A DNA stretch of 52,418 nucleotides. It comes from Chloroflexota bacterium. Lineage in GTDB: Bacteria; Chloroflexota; Anaerolineae; Anaerolineales; UBA11858. Of this stretch, positions 17,984-25,834 are shown piece by piece (position 1 is the first letter of the stretch; each line of letters starts with the position of its first letter). The position numbers were made by a program, and so were the translations under genes. The notes under the pieces are model-generated. The model made no database searches. It saw only the letters and a list, made by a program, of their open reading frames with translations, and was not told the origin of the DNA. The stretch is from contig JABGRQ010000069.1 in NCBI GenBank assembly GCA_018648225.1, positions 1 through 52,418 on the forward strand. The letters are read 5' to 3'.

Positions 17984-19843
17984 ATGACAGATACCAACCA
18001 ACCCATTGCCTTCAAGGCTGAAATTAAACAACTGCTCAATATTTTGATTCACTCGCTTTACACGGAGCGTGATATCTTTTTGCGCGAGCTAGTCTCCAAT
18101 GCCTCCGATGCCCTCACGCAGATGGATTTTGCCATGCTCACCGATCGCGATGTACTTGACCCCGAAGCGGAACTTGCCATCCGCGTCAGTGTGGATGAAG
18201 ATGCCAAAACCATCACCATCCGCGACAGCGGCGTCGGCATGACGCGCGACGAACTTGCCACCAATCTGGGTACGATTGCTCAATCTGGGGCGCGGGCTTT
18301 TCTGGATGCTGCCAAAGATAATAGTGACCAAAAACTGGCCGATGTGATTGGGCAGTTTGGGGTGGGCTTTTACTCTGTATTTATGGTCGCCGAATGGGTG
18401 CGCGTGACCTCCCGTTCGCATCAGAAAGACGCCCAGGCCGCGGCATGGTACGCTACCGGCGGCGACACCTTCACCATCGAAGATGCCGAACAAGAAACCC
18501 GCGGTACGACTATTGAAATCAAGTTAAAATCCGACGCCGAAGAATATGCCAGCGAGAGTCGTCTGCGCCAGATTATAAAGAAACACTCCGACTATGTGCG
18601 CTTTCCCATTTACGTGGGTGATGATGAAGAACAAACCAATCGCCAAACCGCCCTCTGGCGACAATCGCCGCGTGAAGTTGAAGATAGCGAATACAACGAA
18701 TTCTACAAGCACCTCACCCTCGAGTTTGAAGACCCCATCACCCGTATCCACTTCGTTGCTGATGCCCCTCTGCGCATTTTTGCCTTGCTCTACATCCCCG
18801 CCAAAGCCGAACGCGGCGTTTTTTCCCTGCGCAAAGAAGACGGTCTTAAACTCTACACTCGAAAAGTGCTGATTCAGGAATACACCACCGATCTGTTGCC
18901 GCCACACTTCCGTTTTATGCACGGCGTGGTCGATGCCGAAGACCTGCCGCTGAATGTCTCGCGCGAATCCGTGCAGGCCACCGCCCTCATGGCGCGCATC
19001 AAGAAAATCCTTACCAAGCAGGTCGTCAAGCAATTGGAAACCCTCGCCAAAGATCAGGCTGAAACCTACGCCAACTTCTGGCAGAATTTTGGCTTGTTCA
19101 TCAAAGAAGGCATTGCCTCCGACCAGGCCGATCGCGAGAGTCTCTACCCGCTGGTGCGCTTCCACACCACGCAACACAGCGAGAGTTGGGTTTCGCTGGC
19201 CGAATATGTTGAGCGCATGAAAGACGGCCAGGAAAAAATCTACTATATTCTTGGCGATGATGACCGCTCGGTCGCGCGCAGCCCGCACCTGGATTATTTC
19301 CGCAAGCACGGCTACGAGGTGATTACCCTCACTGATCCGATGGACTCGTTCATGTTATTGGGATTGCGCCAATTTGGGGACTATCAACTTCAAAATGTGG
19401 CTGCGCCCGATCTGGAACTCCCGGCTGTTGAGGCGGAACCCGAAGCTGAATCTGCTTCCGATGTGTTGCCAACCGACGATATTGCCGGGATCATCGAGCG
19501 CTTCAAGGCCCAGTTAGGCGAGCGCATCACCGATGCCCGCGCCACCGACCGCCTGACCGACTCCGTCGCCCGCTTGGTAGACCCCGAAGGCGCTATGGAT
19601 CAGGAAATGCAGCGCGTTTATCGCCTGATGGATCGGGATTACGAAGTCCCCAAGAAAGTCCTCGAACTCAATCCGCGCCACCCTATCCTGGCGCAGTTGA
19701 GCGGGTTGCCTGTCGAGGCACCTCTGGCCGAAACAGTTATCGAGCAAATCTACGAGAGCGCCCTGCTCATCGAGGGCCTGCACCCCGATCCGGCCTCAAT
19801 GCTGCCGCGCATCCAGGCATTGATGGAAGCGGCCTTGCGCTAA
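17984..19843 (+). CDS. htpG: Molecular chaperone HtpG (Hsp90)
   Basis: Cytosolic Hsp90-family ATP-dependent chaperone, 619 residues from ATG 17984. The GHKL ATPase domain shows FKAEIKQLLNILIHSLYTERDIFLRELVSNASDAL, then IRDSGVGMTRDEL, LGTIAQSGARAFL and GQFGVGFYSVFMVAEWVRVTSR. The middle domain includes LPLNVSRESVQ with the conserved catalytic Arg region, and the C-terminal dimerisation domain follows (NPRHPILAQL, about residue 560). An upstream in-frame ATG (17972) overlaps the ribosome-binding site GGAGG (17974-17978), so 17984 is preferred. It lies between two strong terminators and is probably a single-gene unit. A heat-shock element such as CIRCE is not visible upstream. Confidence 0.95.
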   Translation: MTDTNQPIAFKAEIKQLLNILIHSLYTERDIFLRELVSNASDALTQMDFAMLTDRDVLDPEAELAIRVSVDEDAKTITIRDSGVGMTRDELATNLGTIAQSGARAFLDAAKDNSDQKLADVIGQFGVGFYSVFMVAEWVRVTSRSHQKDAQAAAWYATGGDTFTIEDAEQETRGTTIEIKLKSDAEEYASESRLRQIIKKHSDYVRFPIYVGDDEEQTNRQTALWRQSPREVEDSEYNEFYKHLTLEFEDPITRIHFVADAPLRIFALLYIPAKAERGVFSLRKEDGLKLYTRKVLIQEYTTDLLPPHFRFMHGVVDAEDLPLNVSRESVQATALMARIKKILTKQVVKQLETLAKDQAETYANFWQNFGLFIKEGIASDQADRESLYPLVRFHTTQHSESWVSLAEYVERMKDGQEKIYYILGDDDRSVARSPHLDYFRKHGYEVITLTDPMDSFMLLGLRQFGDYQLQNVAAPDLELPAVEAEPEAESASDVLPTDDIAGIIERFKAQLGERITDARATDRLTDSVARLVDPEGAMDQEMQRVYRLMDRDYEVPKKVLELNPRHPILAQLSGLPVEAPLAETVIEQIYESALLIEGLHPDPASMLPRIQALMEAALR

Positions 19844-19846
19844 ATC

Positions 19847-19881
19847 AAAAAAGCCGGACTTCGTGCGAAGTCCGGCTTTTT
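19847..19881 (+). terminator. Intrinsic terminator after htpG
   Basis: AAGCCGGACTTCG (19851-19863) and CGAAGTCCGGCTT (19866-19878) form a 13-bp GC-rich stem with flanking A and T runs. The symmetric A/T flanks let it act for both htpG and the convergent lipoprotein gene. Confidence 0.88.
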
Positions 19882-19900
19882 ATTATGTTTAGCCTGAAAC

Positions 19901-20431
19901 CTATTCCACTGTCAACTCAAACTCAAACGGTACCGGTTGGGTCAGACCTATATATGCTGCGAACGTGACCAGGGCTTTGATTTTGATCACCTGCCCTTTT
20001 TCGAGCGGCATCTGAACCCTATAGAGCGTTTCTTGCTCCATGGAGATCGTGCTGCTGCCCTCCCCACCGCCACCGCCGCCAGCATACGGTTCGAAGACCA
20101 GGTCTTCGCCAGTCTCGATATTAGTGAAGGTTGCCTCGCTGAAGAGCGGCGGCGAATCGCCGAACATGTCGATAGCGCTCATGGCTTCAGCGGGCATTTC
20201 CGCGAGAATTGAGAAAGTAAATTCGGTTGTGCTGAGCGAAGCCGATGTTTCAAACGTCATGCCATTAACAGTAATTTTTGTAGGCGTTAGATATTCAAGG
20301 TCAGATTCGGGTTGATCGGCATCCTTGCCAACCGGCGAACAGCCAGCCCAGAGAAAAGCGGCGGCCAGGATGAAAATAATTGGTATGATCTTTTGAGGGT
20401 TGAATGTGTGGAAAGTGAACTTGTTAGCCAT
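19901..20431 (-). CDS. Small exported lipoprotein of unknown function
   Basis: A 176-residue protein with a clear lipoprotein signal: a short basic start (MANKFTFHTFNPQK), a hydrophobic core (IIPIIFILAAAFL) and lipobox WAGC, with the Cys at about residue 30, followed by an acidic tether. The rest is a β-rich domain (YLTPTKITVNGMTFETSAS, SMEQETLYRVQMPLEKGQVIKI) with a glycine run (AGGGGGGEGS) about two thirds along. No family recognised. ATG at 20431 is preceded on the minus strand by AGGAG at suitable distance; the ORF extends further upstream but without family support. It is convergent with htpG and shares the terminator at 19847-19881. Confidence 0.72.
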   Translation of the reverse strand: MANKFTFHTFNPQKIIPIIFILAAAFLWAGCSPVGKDADQPESDLEYLTPTKITVNGMTFETSASLSTTEFTFSILAEMPAEAMSAIDMFGDSPPLFSEATFTNIETGEDLVFEPYAGGGGGGEGSSTISMEQETLYRVQMPLEKGQVIKIKALVTFAAYIGLTQPVPFEFELTVE

Positions 20432-20580
20432 TGGGGAATACTCCTGAATGAAGAAGAATTTTCTGAGAATGGTGGTTAGGTGTCGTTGTGAAAGTTGCAT
20501 AGAATATTTTTTTCTAACTTTATCGTAGCATAAAATTTTCAAAAAACATATTTTGGAATCATGTAGTGGCTCTTGTGTAA

Positions 20581-20700
20581 AAAGTGTGCAAATCAAACAA
20601 TGTCATGCTGAGGCGCAGCCGAAGCATCCAGCGAAGCGCCTGCGCTGTGCTAGACCCTTCGCTATCGCTCAGGGTGACAAACAATATTTCTGCACACTTT
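20581..20700. repeat. MITE-like 120-bp element with imperfect long inverted repeats
   Basis: The ends AAAGTGTGCA (20581-20590) and TGCACACTTT (20691-20700) are perfect inverted copies. Inside, the two halves continue as imperfect inverted repeats (TGTCATGCTGAGGCGCAGCC against GTCACCCTGAGCGATAGCG in the opposite sense), giving one long hairpin. The CTGAGCG...GAAGGGTC type is a dispersed palindromic repeat common in environmental bacterial genomes. It sits against the 3' end of the MFS remnant. Confidence 0.7.
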
Positions 20701-21054
20701 CGCCCGATGAGCCTATGTGGTTTGTAGCCTTTTTTGCCGAGTTGTCCCCCGAACCAGAGCGCGGCAATGATGCCGAAAGCACCACCGCCGTACCAGATTG
20801 CATGGGGGTTGACCCAATCATTGAGTATGCCTCCCACCACCGGGCCGATTCCGGATGCCACCCCCCAGGTGAGCGCGAAAACACTCAAATAACGTCCACG
20901 CATATCGGTAGGAGCCAAATCCGCCGTGAAGGTGGTGCGGTGGAGACCAGTGTTAATTCGCCCATTGCCAATAGAACTATGCTGCCCCAAAAATTCACTT
21001 ATAGTTGTACCATCGCCTGAAATACTCAGGTATAATTGTCGCTTGGCTCTTGAG
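20701..21054 (-). pseudogene. Decayed MFS transporter remnant
   Basis: On the minus strand one frame encodes TADLAPTDMRGRYLSVFALTWGVASGIGPVVGGILNDW and two more hydrophobic helices, the C-terminal half of a major facilitator (the conserved ADLAP-x-D-x-RGRY loop). Just upstream the coding signal moves to another frame: VNFWGSIVLLAMGELTLVS is an MFS-like helix read around 20945-21000. A one-base indel near 20940-20955 would join them. The N-terminal half is missing and no start site is present, and a MITE-like repeat abuts the 3' end. I interpret it as a truncated, frameshifted pseudogene. Confidence 0.7.
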
Positions 21055-21200
21055 GTGCGACGCACTTCCGCAACTGCGCTGGTGCAGCGCCACAATTTAC
21101 CCAGTAATCTGAGCATCGGCTACGATTATCTCTAAAGTGCATTGCACCTTTGTAAGTGCAATTGCCCTACCTGTGAATTTACATCAAAAGAGAATTTTTT
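21055..21200. other. Gap before surE with short palindromes
   Basis: The gap contains AGGTGCGACGCACTT and AAAGTGCATTGCACCTTT, two related imperfect palindromes built on GTGC-N3-GCAC. A TATAAT lies at 21031-21036 in the pseudogene edge, far from surE. No gene is supported here, and no clear surE promoter is seen. Confidence 0.4.
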
Positions 21201-21977
21201 ATGACCCATATTTTAGTAACCAATGACGATGGCGTAACCGCTCCCGGCTTGCTGGCGTTGGCGCGTGAAATGCAGCAATTAGGGGATGTCACCATTTTAG
21301 CCCCCGACCGGAATTGGTCGGCGGCGGGGCATGTAAAAACCATGCACCGTCCCCTCCGGGTGAAAAGTGTTCAACTCGCCGATGACCTTCAGGCGCTCTC
21401 CAGCGATGGCGCGCCTTCAGATTGTGTAGCTCTGGCGATGATGGGTGTGGTGGAACGTAATATTGATCTGGTGGTATCGGGCATTAATCCCAATGCAAAT
21501 TTTGGTACGGATATAACCTACTCGGGCACGGTGACCGCGGCGATGGAGGCAGTTATTCAGGGTGGGGCTGGGGTTGCGGTTTCGCTGGATTCCCCTGAGA
21601 ATCACAATGGTCCGCTCGATTTTGGCCCTGCGGCGCGCTACGCCCGGCGGATTATCGCGGCCTTGCTCGAGGAGGGGATTCCTGAAAGAACCGTGATCAA
21701 TATCAATGTGCCCTATCTTACTTCGGAAGCCATCAAAGGTGTGCAGATTACCCGCTATGGCGCGCGCGTCTATAACGATGCGTTAGTGCGCCGTGAGGAT
21801 CCGCGCGGCAGACCCTATTACTGGGTTGGCGGCGACGTCCCCACAGGGATTCCTGATGAGGGCACGGATTATGGCGCGTTGAAAATGGGGTATGTCTCTG
21901 TCACGCCGCTCCAACTCGATATGACGAATTACTCTGCGATGCAGATACTTGAAAAATTAAATCTAAATGGCAGCTAG
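21201..21977 (+). CDS. surE: 5'/3'-nucleotidase SurE
   Basis: SurE is a metal-dependent survival-protein nucleotidase that dephosphorylates nucleoside 5'- and 3'-monophosphates. The 258-residue protein has the family hallmarks: MTHILVTNDDGVTAPG with the metal-binding DD at residues 9-10, LAPDRNWSAAGH, SSDGAPSDCVALA, the second metal/phosphate region DLVVSGINPNANFGTDITYSGTVTAAMEA, and NINVPYL. Its position just before the pyrimidine operon is suggestive for nucleotide balance, but a promoter at 21993-22020 makes the pyr genes independently transcribed. The ribosome-binding site is weak (AAAAGAGAA). Confidence 0.93.
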   Translation: MTHILVTNDDGVTAPGLLALAREMQQLGDVTILAPDRNWSAAGHVKTMHRPLRVKSVQLADDLQALSSDGAPSDCVALAMMGVVERNIDLVVSGINPNANFGTDITYSGTVTAAMEAVIQGGAGVAVSLDSPENHNGPLDFGPAARYARRIIAALLEEGIPERTVININVPYLTSEAIKGVQITRYGARVYNDALVRREDPRGRPYYWVGGDVPTGIPDEGTDYGALKMGYVSVTPLQLDMTNYSAMQILEKLNLNGS

Positions 21978-21992
21978 AATGGCAATCTACCC

Positions 21993-22020
21993 TTGACAGA
22001 TTTCGCAGAATCCATAGAAT
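21993..22020 (+). promoter_or_regulatory. Promoter of the pyr operon
   Basis: TTGACA (21993-21998) and TAGAAT (22015-22020) are separated by 16 nt. The expected start near 22027 lies 4-6 nt before the ATG of a leader ORF (22032) and about 143 nt before pyrC. It is one of the best promoter matches in the window. Confidence 0.75.
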
Positions 22021-22031
22021 ACTGTCCCGGT

Positions 22032-22166
22032 ATGAAAAATAGAAATTGTCCGCCAAAATATCATCAATGCCCCGGAGCTTTCGCTCCTGTGGGCGTTTTG
22101 TTGATTGGATCAAAACCGAGTAGAGCCTTTATGGCTCTATTTTTTTATGTCACAGGATTATCGTAG
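22032..22166 (+). CDS. Putative 44-codon pyr leader peptide
   Basis: The ORF starts with ATG 22032 (MKNRNCPPKYHQCPGAF...) and ends at TAG 22164-22166, in frame with and 3 nt before the pyrC ATG (22170). It covers three potential hairpins, including the terminator at 22121-22146, whose T-run encodes Phe-Phe. The predicted transcript start is only 4-6 nt upstream, so translation would be nearly leaderless; there is no ribosome-binding site. The arrangement resembles the E. coli pyrBI leader, where coupled translation prevents termination when UTP is low. Coding status is inferred from layout; the peptide itself has no recognised family. Confidence 0.5.
   Translation: MKNRNCPPKYHQCPGAFAPVGVLLIGSKPSRAFMALFFYVTGLS
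22069..22094 (+). promoter_or_regulatory. First leader hairpin of the pyr operon
   Basis: GCCC (22069-22072) pairs with GGGC (22091-22094) and the inner GGAGC (22074-22078) with GCTCC (22083-22087) over a TTTC loop. A second weaker hairpin, GTTTTG (22095-22100) with CAAAAC (22111-22116), follows directly. They could act as a pause site and an anti-terminator region. No PyrR-binding consensus is recognised. Confidence 0.5.
22121..22146 (+). terminator. Intrinsic terminator (attenuator) ahead of pyrC
   Basis: TAGAGCC (22121-22127) and GGCTCTA (22133-22139) form a 7-bp stem with a 5-nt loop, followed by seven T (22140-22146). It lies between the promoter and pyrC and inside the leader ORF, so it would stop transcription before the operon unless it is disrupted. 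Confidence 0.75.
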
Positions 22167-22169
22167 GCT

Positions 22170-23267
22170 ATGAACATAAAACTCCCCGGATTAATAGACG
22201 TACACGTCCATTTGCGCGAACCCGGCGCGACTCACAAAGAAGATTTTGCCAGTGGCACCGCCGCGGCTCTGGCAGGGGGTGTGACCACGGTATTGGCGAT
22301 GCCCAACACGCAGCCACCCCTGGTGGATGCTACTGCTTTTCAACTGGCACTCGACGCCGCGGCACAGAAAGCGCGCTGTGACTATGGTATTTATCTTGGG
22401 GCAAACCTCACCAACGCCGCCGAATTGCCCGTGCTGGCTGAAAAATCGGCTGGGCTGAAATTTTATCTCGATGCCACGTTTGGGCCGCTCCTACTCGATG
22501 ACCTCAACGCCTGGAGAGCGCATTTTGAACACTGGCCGCGCTCTATGCCCATTGTTGCCCACGCCGAAATGCAGACCTTGGCAGCATTGCTCTTTATCGC
22601 GGGGTTGTACGCGCGCCCTGTGCATATTGCCCATGTTTCGCGCAAAGAAGAAATACTGCTTATCCGCGCCGCCAAGGAAAAAGGCCAACCGGTGACGTGC
22701 GAAGTCGCCCCGCATCATCTTTTTCTTTCTACCGAGAATTTCCCCTCGCCCAATGGGAGAGGGGGCGGGGGTGAGGGTGAAGGCCGCATGTCCGTCCGCC
22801 CGCGCTTGGCAACCCCCGTAGATCAGCAAGCCCTATGGGACAACCTCGATGTGATTGACTGTTTCGCAACTGACCACGCCCCGCATACATTAGCCGAAAA
22901 AGACAGCGAAAACCCGCCCCCCGGATTCCCCGGCTTGGAGACAGCCTTGCCCTTGCTGCTGACCGCCGTCCATGCCGGGCGGATGAGCCTCGACGATATT
23001 ATTACACGTATGCACACCAACCCGCGCCGCATTTTCAACCTACCTGAGCAACCCGAAACCTGGGTCGAGATTGACCCCGATGCTGAATACGCAATCCGAG
23101 CCGCCAACACGCACACGCGCTGCGCATGGACGCCCTACGAAGGCTGGCAAGTCCGCGGCCGCGTCGAACGGGTGGTGCTGCGCGGACAAGTGGCCTATGA
23201 AAATAGTCAAATTTTGGCAAAACCCGGTTATGGTAAAAATGTTCGCAAGTTACAGGTTGAAGGTTGA
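22170..23267 (+). CDS. pyrC: Dihydroorotase, CAD-like, with an in-frame repeat insertion
   Basis: Dihydroorotase closes N-carbamoyl-aspartate to dihydroorotate. The 365-residue protein starts straight into the barrel ([14 protein letters not shown]12 and H14) without the long N-terminal part of typical bacterial class I enzymes. Other metal/catalytic residues: K97 in GLKFYL (probable carboxylated lysine), H131 in VAHAE, H155 in [13 protein letters not shown]235 in FATDHAPHT. The stretches [42 protein letters not shown] and NPRRIFNLP closely resemble the DHO domain of animal CAD. Residues about 192-206 ([15 protein letters not shown]) are encoded by a palindromic repeat. The final codons and stop lie in a TTGAAGG heptamer repeat. 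It is first in the pyr operon. Confidence 0.92.
   Translation: MNIKLPGLIDVHVHLREPGATHKEDFASGTAAALAGGVTTVLAMPNTQPPLVDATAFQLALDAAAQKARCDYGIYLGANLTNAAELPVLAEKSAGLKFYLDATFGPLLLDDLNAWRAHFEHWPRSMPIVAHAEMQTLAALLFIAGLYARPVHIAHVSRKEEILLIRAAKEKGQPVTCEVAPHHLFLSTENFPSPNGRGGGGEGEGRMSVRPRLATPVDQQALWDNLDVIDCFATDHAPHTLAEKDSENPPPGFPGLETALPLLLTAVHAGRMSLDDIITRMHTNPRRIFNLPEQPETWVEIDPDAEYAIRAANTHTRCAWTPYEGWQVRGRVERVVLRGQVAYENSQILAKPGYGKNVRKLQVEG
22742..22777. repeat. REP-like palindromic element inside pyrC
   Basis: CCCCTC-G-CCC (22742-22751) pairs with GGG-A-GAGGGG (22755-22764) with one mismatch and an AAT loop, followed by GCGGGGGTGAGGG. It is of the same type as the folP element (14112-14191) and is translated in frame as a Gly/Glu/Arg-rich loop. 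Confidence 0.72.
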
Positions 23268-23316
23268 AAATTTAAATGCTTCAAGAACTTTCAACTTTAA
23301 ACTTGCAACCTGCACC
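23253..23316. repeat. TTGAAGG/CCTTCAA-type repeat between pyrC and pyrB
   Basis: AGGTTGAAGGTTGA (from about 23254) is followed by partly inverted TTTCAACTTTAAACTTGCAACC. The first part supplies the last pyrC codons (VEG) and its TGA stop at 23265-23267. Related heptamers occur at 25175-25202, 25788-25815 and 26451-26480. Confidence 0.55.
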
Positions 23317-23338
23317 CGAAAAATAGGAGTAAATGGAT

Positions 23339-24313
23339 ATGATGCCCCCACCCAGCCCGCACCTGCCCTTCGGCGATCAGCGCACTGCCCCCTGGTATGG
23401 TAAAGATATTCTTTCTGTGAAACAATTCAGCCGCGCCGATCTGGATTATATTTTTGAAGTTGCCCACGAAATGCGTATGATGGTCGAGCGTGTCGGCACT
23501 TTCGATTTGCTCAAAGGTAAAATTCTGACGAATTTATTCTACGAACCCTCCACACGTACCTCATCGTCTTTCACCGCCGCTATGGAGCGTCTTGGTGGCA
23601 GCGTCATTCCGATTAACGAAGTAAAATACTCATCTGTCTCCAAAGGCGAATCCCTGCCCGATACCGTGCGCTCCCTCGAGTGTTATGCCGATGTCATCGT
23701 GCTGCGTCATCCTGAGGTCGGCGCGTCGGCGCTGGCGGCAGAATATGCCCGTAAACCGGTCATCAACGCCGGGGATGGAGTCGGCGAGCATCCTACGCAG
23801 GCGCTTCTCGATCTTTTTACCATTCTCGAAGAGCTCGGTTACGCCGATGGCATCACTGTTACCATGCTGGGCGATCTCAAATATGGCCGCACGGTTCACT
23901 CGTTGGCGCGCCTGCTCTCGCTTTTCGATGTCCATATTAATTACGTTTCCCCCGAAATTCTGCAAATGCCGCGTGAGATCGTTGCTGAACTCGATGAAAA
24001 AGGTGTGCCCCAAACCGAGTACTCTGCCCTTGAAAGTGCCCTACCCCAAACCGATGTTTTGTACGTCACCCGTGTGCAGCGCGAGCGTTTTCAAAATCCC
24101 GAAGATTACCAGAAAGTTAGCGGTGCGTATGTCATCACCCCTGAAACCATGCAAGTTGCCAAAGAAAAAATGATCGTGATGCATCCGCTGCCTCGTGTGG
24201 GTGAAATTAGCATGGAACTCGACAGCGATCCCCGCGCCGCCTACTTTCGCCAGATGGAATATGGCATGTACGTGCGTATGGCGCTGCTGGCGATGGTATT
24301 GGGAAAAGCGTAA
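23339..24313 (+). CDS. pyrB: Aspartate carbamoyltransferase catalytic subunit, CAD-like
   Basis: ATCase makes N-carbamoyl-L-aspartate, the first committed step here. From ATG 23339 it has about 324 residues. The carbamoyl-phosphate loop is [12 protein letters not shown], the 80s-type loop [16 protein letters not shown], followed by [29 protein letters not shown] and the aspartate-binding [10 protein letters not shown]. The sequence [11 protein letters not shown] region, [15 protein letters not shown] and [22 protein letters not shown] are very close to the ATC domain of animal CAD. The Pro-rich start ([10 protein letters not shown]) also recalls the CAD linker. ATG 23333 is only 3 nt from AGGAG, so 23339 fits better. 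No regulatory pyrI is present, suggesting a CAD-like trimer. Confidence 0.93.
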   Translation: MMPPPSPHLPFGDQRTAPWYGKDILSVKQFSRADLDYIFEVAHEMRMMVERVGTFDLLKGKILTNLFYEPSTRTSSSFTAAMERLGGSVIPINEVKYSSVSKGESLPDTVRSLECYADVIVLRHPEVGASALAAEYARKPVINAGDGVGEHPTQALLDLFTILEELGYADGITVTMLGDLKYGRTVHSLARLLSLFDVHINYVSPEILQMPREIVAELDEKGVPQTEYSALESALPQTDVLYVTRVQRERFQNPEDYQKVSGAYVITPETMQVAKEKMIVMHPLPRVGEISMELDSDPRAAYFRQMEYGMYVRMALLAMVLGKA

Positions 24314-24340
24314 TGCGTCAGGACGTCAGACGGAGTCACC

Positions 24341-25792
24341 ATGACTTTTTTTGAATTTTTAGAAAACCGCGTAAACGAAGTTGATTCCCTGCTTTGTGTT
24401 GGCCTCGATCCGCACAGGAGCGACTTGCCTGAGTGGAGTGGGCGCGCCGCCGTGGAGTTTTGCCTGCGTCTCATCGAGGCGACTGCCGACCTGGCCGTAG
24501 CCTACAAGCCCAACGCGGCCTTTTTTGAGAGTCTTGGCTCCGAGGGCGTGATTGCTCTGCAAGAAGTGATCGCCGCCATCCCCGAAGGCATACCCGTGTT
24601 GCTCGATGCCAAGCGCGGCGATATCGCCTCCACGGCCCAGGCCTACGCCGATGCCGCCTTCGAGACCCTCGGCGCCGATGCCATTACACTCAGCCCCTAC
24701 CTGGGCCGCGATTCGGTGGAACCCTTCATCGCCGATCCCGAAAAGGGTGTTTTTCTGCTCTGCAAGACATCCAATCCCGGAGCGTCGGATTTACAAGACC
24801 TGATCGTGACCGGAGACCGAAGACTGGATGCCGATGAAACCCCTTTCTTACGTCCTCTGCCCCCCGTCCGCTTATACGAGCACGTTGCCCGCCTTGCCCA
24901 ATCCTGGAACACTAACGATAATATTGGTCTCGTTGTCGGCGCAACCCAACCCGAATCATTAGCGCGTGTGCGCGCCGCGGCCCCCGATCTGTGGATTCTG
25001 GCTCCGGGTGTGGGCGCACAGGGTGGGGATTTGCGCGCCGCGTTGAGCGCCGGTTTGCGCACCGATGGTTTGGGGATGCTGATCCCCGTCTCACGCGGCA
25101 TCTCCCGCGCCGATGATCCGCGTCAAGCCGCGTTGGAGTTTCGCGACGCTATCAATGCAGAACGAGCAAAGGCACAACCTTCAACCTTCAACCTTCAACC
25201 TAATAACTCGTTGGCCGATGGCCTGCTCGAGGCGGGCTGCATCCAGTTTGGCAGGTTCACGCTCAAATCCGGGACTGAATCGCCCATCTATATCGATCTG
25301 CGCCGACTGGTTGGTTATCCAAAACTGCTCTCACAGGTTGCATTGGCCTATTTGGATATTTTACAGAATGTGCGCTTTGATCATCTCGCTGCTTTACCCT
25401 ACGCCGCTATGCCGATTGCCGCGGCCATCAGCTTGCACGGTGACATCCCCATGATTTATCCGCGCAAAGAAACGAAAGCCTATGGCACCAAAGCCCAAAT
25501 TGAAGGTGTCTACGAGCCGGGTCAACGCGCCGTGGTGATTGACGATCTCATCTCAACGGGCGGTAGCAAGTTCGAAGGAATCGAAAAACTCGAATTTGCC
25601 GGACTGGAAGTGGAAGACGTGGTTGTGCTGATTGACCGCCGCCCCAACGGGCAAAACGAACTCGCCGAGCGCGGCTACAACCTGCACGCCGTCTTGACGA
25701 TTGCCAATTTACTGAATTATTACGCCGAATCCGGAAAAGTTACCGCAGAGAAAATTCGGGCCGCGCGAGAATTCTTTTCGGATGAAAGTTGA
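24341..25792 (+). CDS. Bifunctional OMP decarboxylase - orotate phosphoribosyltransferase
   Basis: The 483-residue fusion holds the last two steps of UMP synthesis. Residues 1 to about 272 are OMP decarboxylase (PyrF) of the longer subtype, with VGLDPH, AYKPNAAFFE and the catalytic DAKRGDI (D89, K91, D94). Residues from about 292 are orotate phosphoribosyltransferase (PyrE): GCIQFGRFTLKSGTESPIYIDLR and the PRPP loop VVIDDLISTGGSK. The linker (about residues 278-291, QPSTFNLQPNNS) is encoded by four CAACCTT-type heptamers. Order PyrF-PyrE is the reverse of animal UMP synthase but known in some bacteria and kinetoplastids. Its TGA stop lies in another copy of the heptamer repeat. Confidence 0.93.
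   Translation: MTFFEFLENRVNEVDSLLCVGLDPHRSDLPEWSGRAAVEFCLRLIEATADLAVAYKPNAAFFESLGSEGVIALQEVIAAIPEGIPVLLDAKRGDIASTAQAYADAAFETLGADAITLSPYLGRDSVEPFIADPEKGVFLLCKTSNPGASDLQDLIVTGDRRLDADETPFLRPLPPVRLYEHVARLAQSWNTNDNIGLVVGATQPESLARVRAAAPDLWILAPGVGAQGGDLRAALSAGLRTDGLGMLIPVSRGISRADDPRQAALEFRDAINAERAKAQPSTFNLQPNNSLADGLLEAGCIQFGRFTLKSGTESPIYIDLRRLVGYPKLLSQVALAYLDILQNVRFDHLAALPYAAMPIAAAISLHGDIPMIYPRKETKAYGTKAQIEGVYEPGQRAVVIDDLISTGGSKFEGIEKLEFAGLEVEDVVVLIDRRPNGQNELAERGYNLHAVLTIANLLNYYAESGKVTAEKIRAAREFFSDES
25175..25202. repeat. Four CAACCTT heptamers forming the PyrF-PyrE linker
   Basis: CAACCTT repeats at 25175-25181, 25182-25188 and 25189-25195, with CAACCTA at 25196-25202. Because 28 nt is not a multiple of three, net frame maintenance depends on flanking bases. 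The segment encodes the interdomain linker. Confidence 0.8.
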
Positions 25793-25815
25793 AGGTTTAA
25801 CTTTAAACCTTCAAC
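25788..25815. repeat. 13-bp palindrome at the pyrF-pyrE stop
   Basis: GTTGAAGGTTTAA (25788-25800) and TTAAACCTTCAAC (25803-25815) are perfectly complementary with a 2-nt loop. It contains the pyrF-pyrE stop TGA (25790-25792) and lies 20 nt before pyrD. It could form an intra-operon stem. Confidence 0.7.
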
Positions 25816-25834
25816 CTGCCAACTTGTATCCCGT

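Noticed and set aside
20559-21116. A functional 185-residue membrane protein on the minus strand
   Set aside because: Only its middle third is MFS-like; the start lies in palindromic repeats, the MFS helix upstream is in another frame, and the tail is the MITE-like element.
22032-22146. PyrR-binding attenuator
   Set aside because: The leader lacks a recognisable PyrR anti-antiterminator loop and no pyrR is in the window; the leader-ORF model fits better.
25175-25202. CRISPR-like or satellite array
   Set aside because: The repeats are contiguous 7-mers inside a coding linker without spacers or cas genes.
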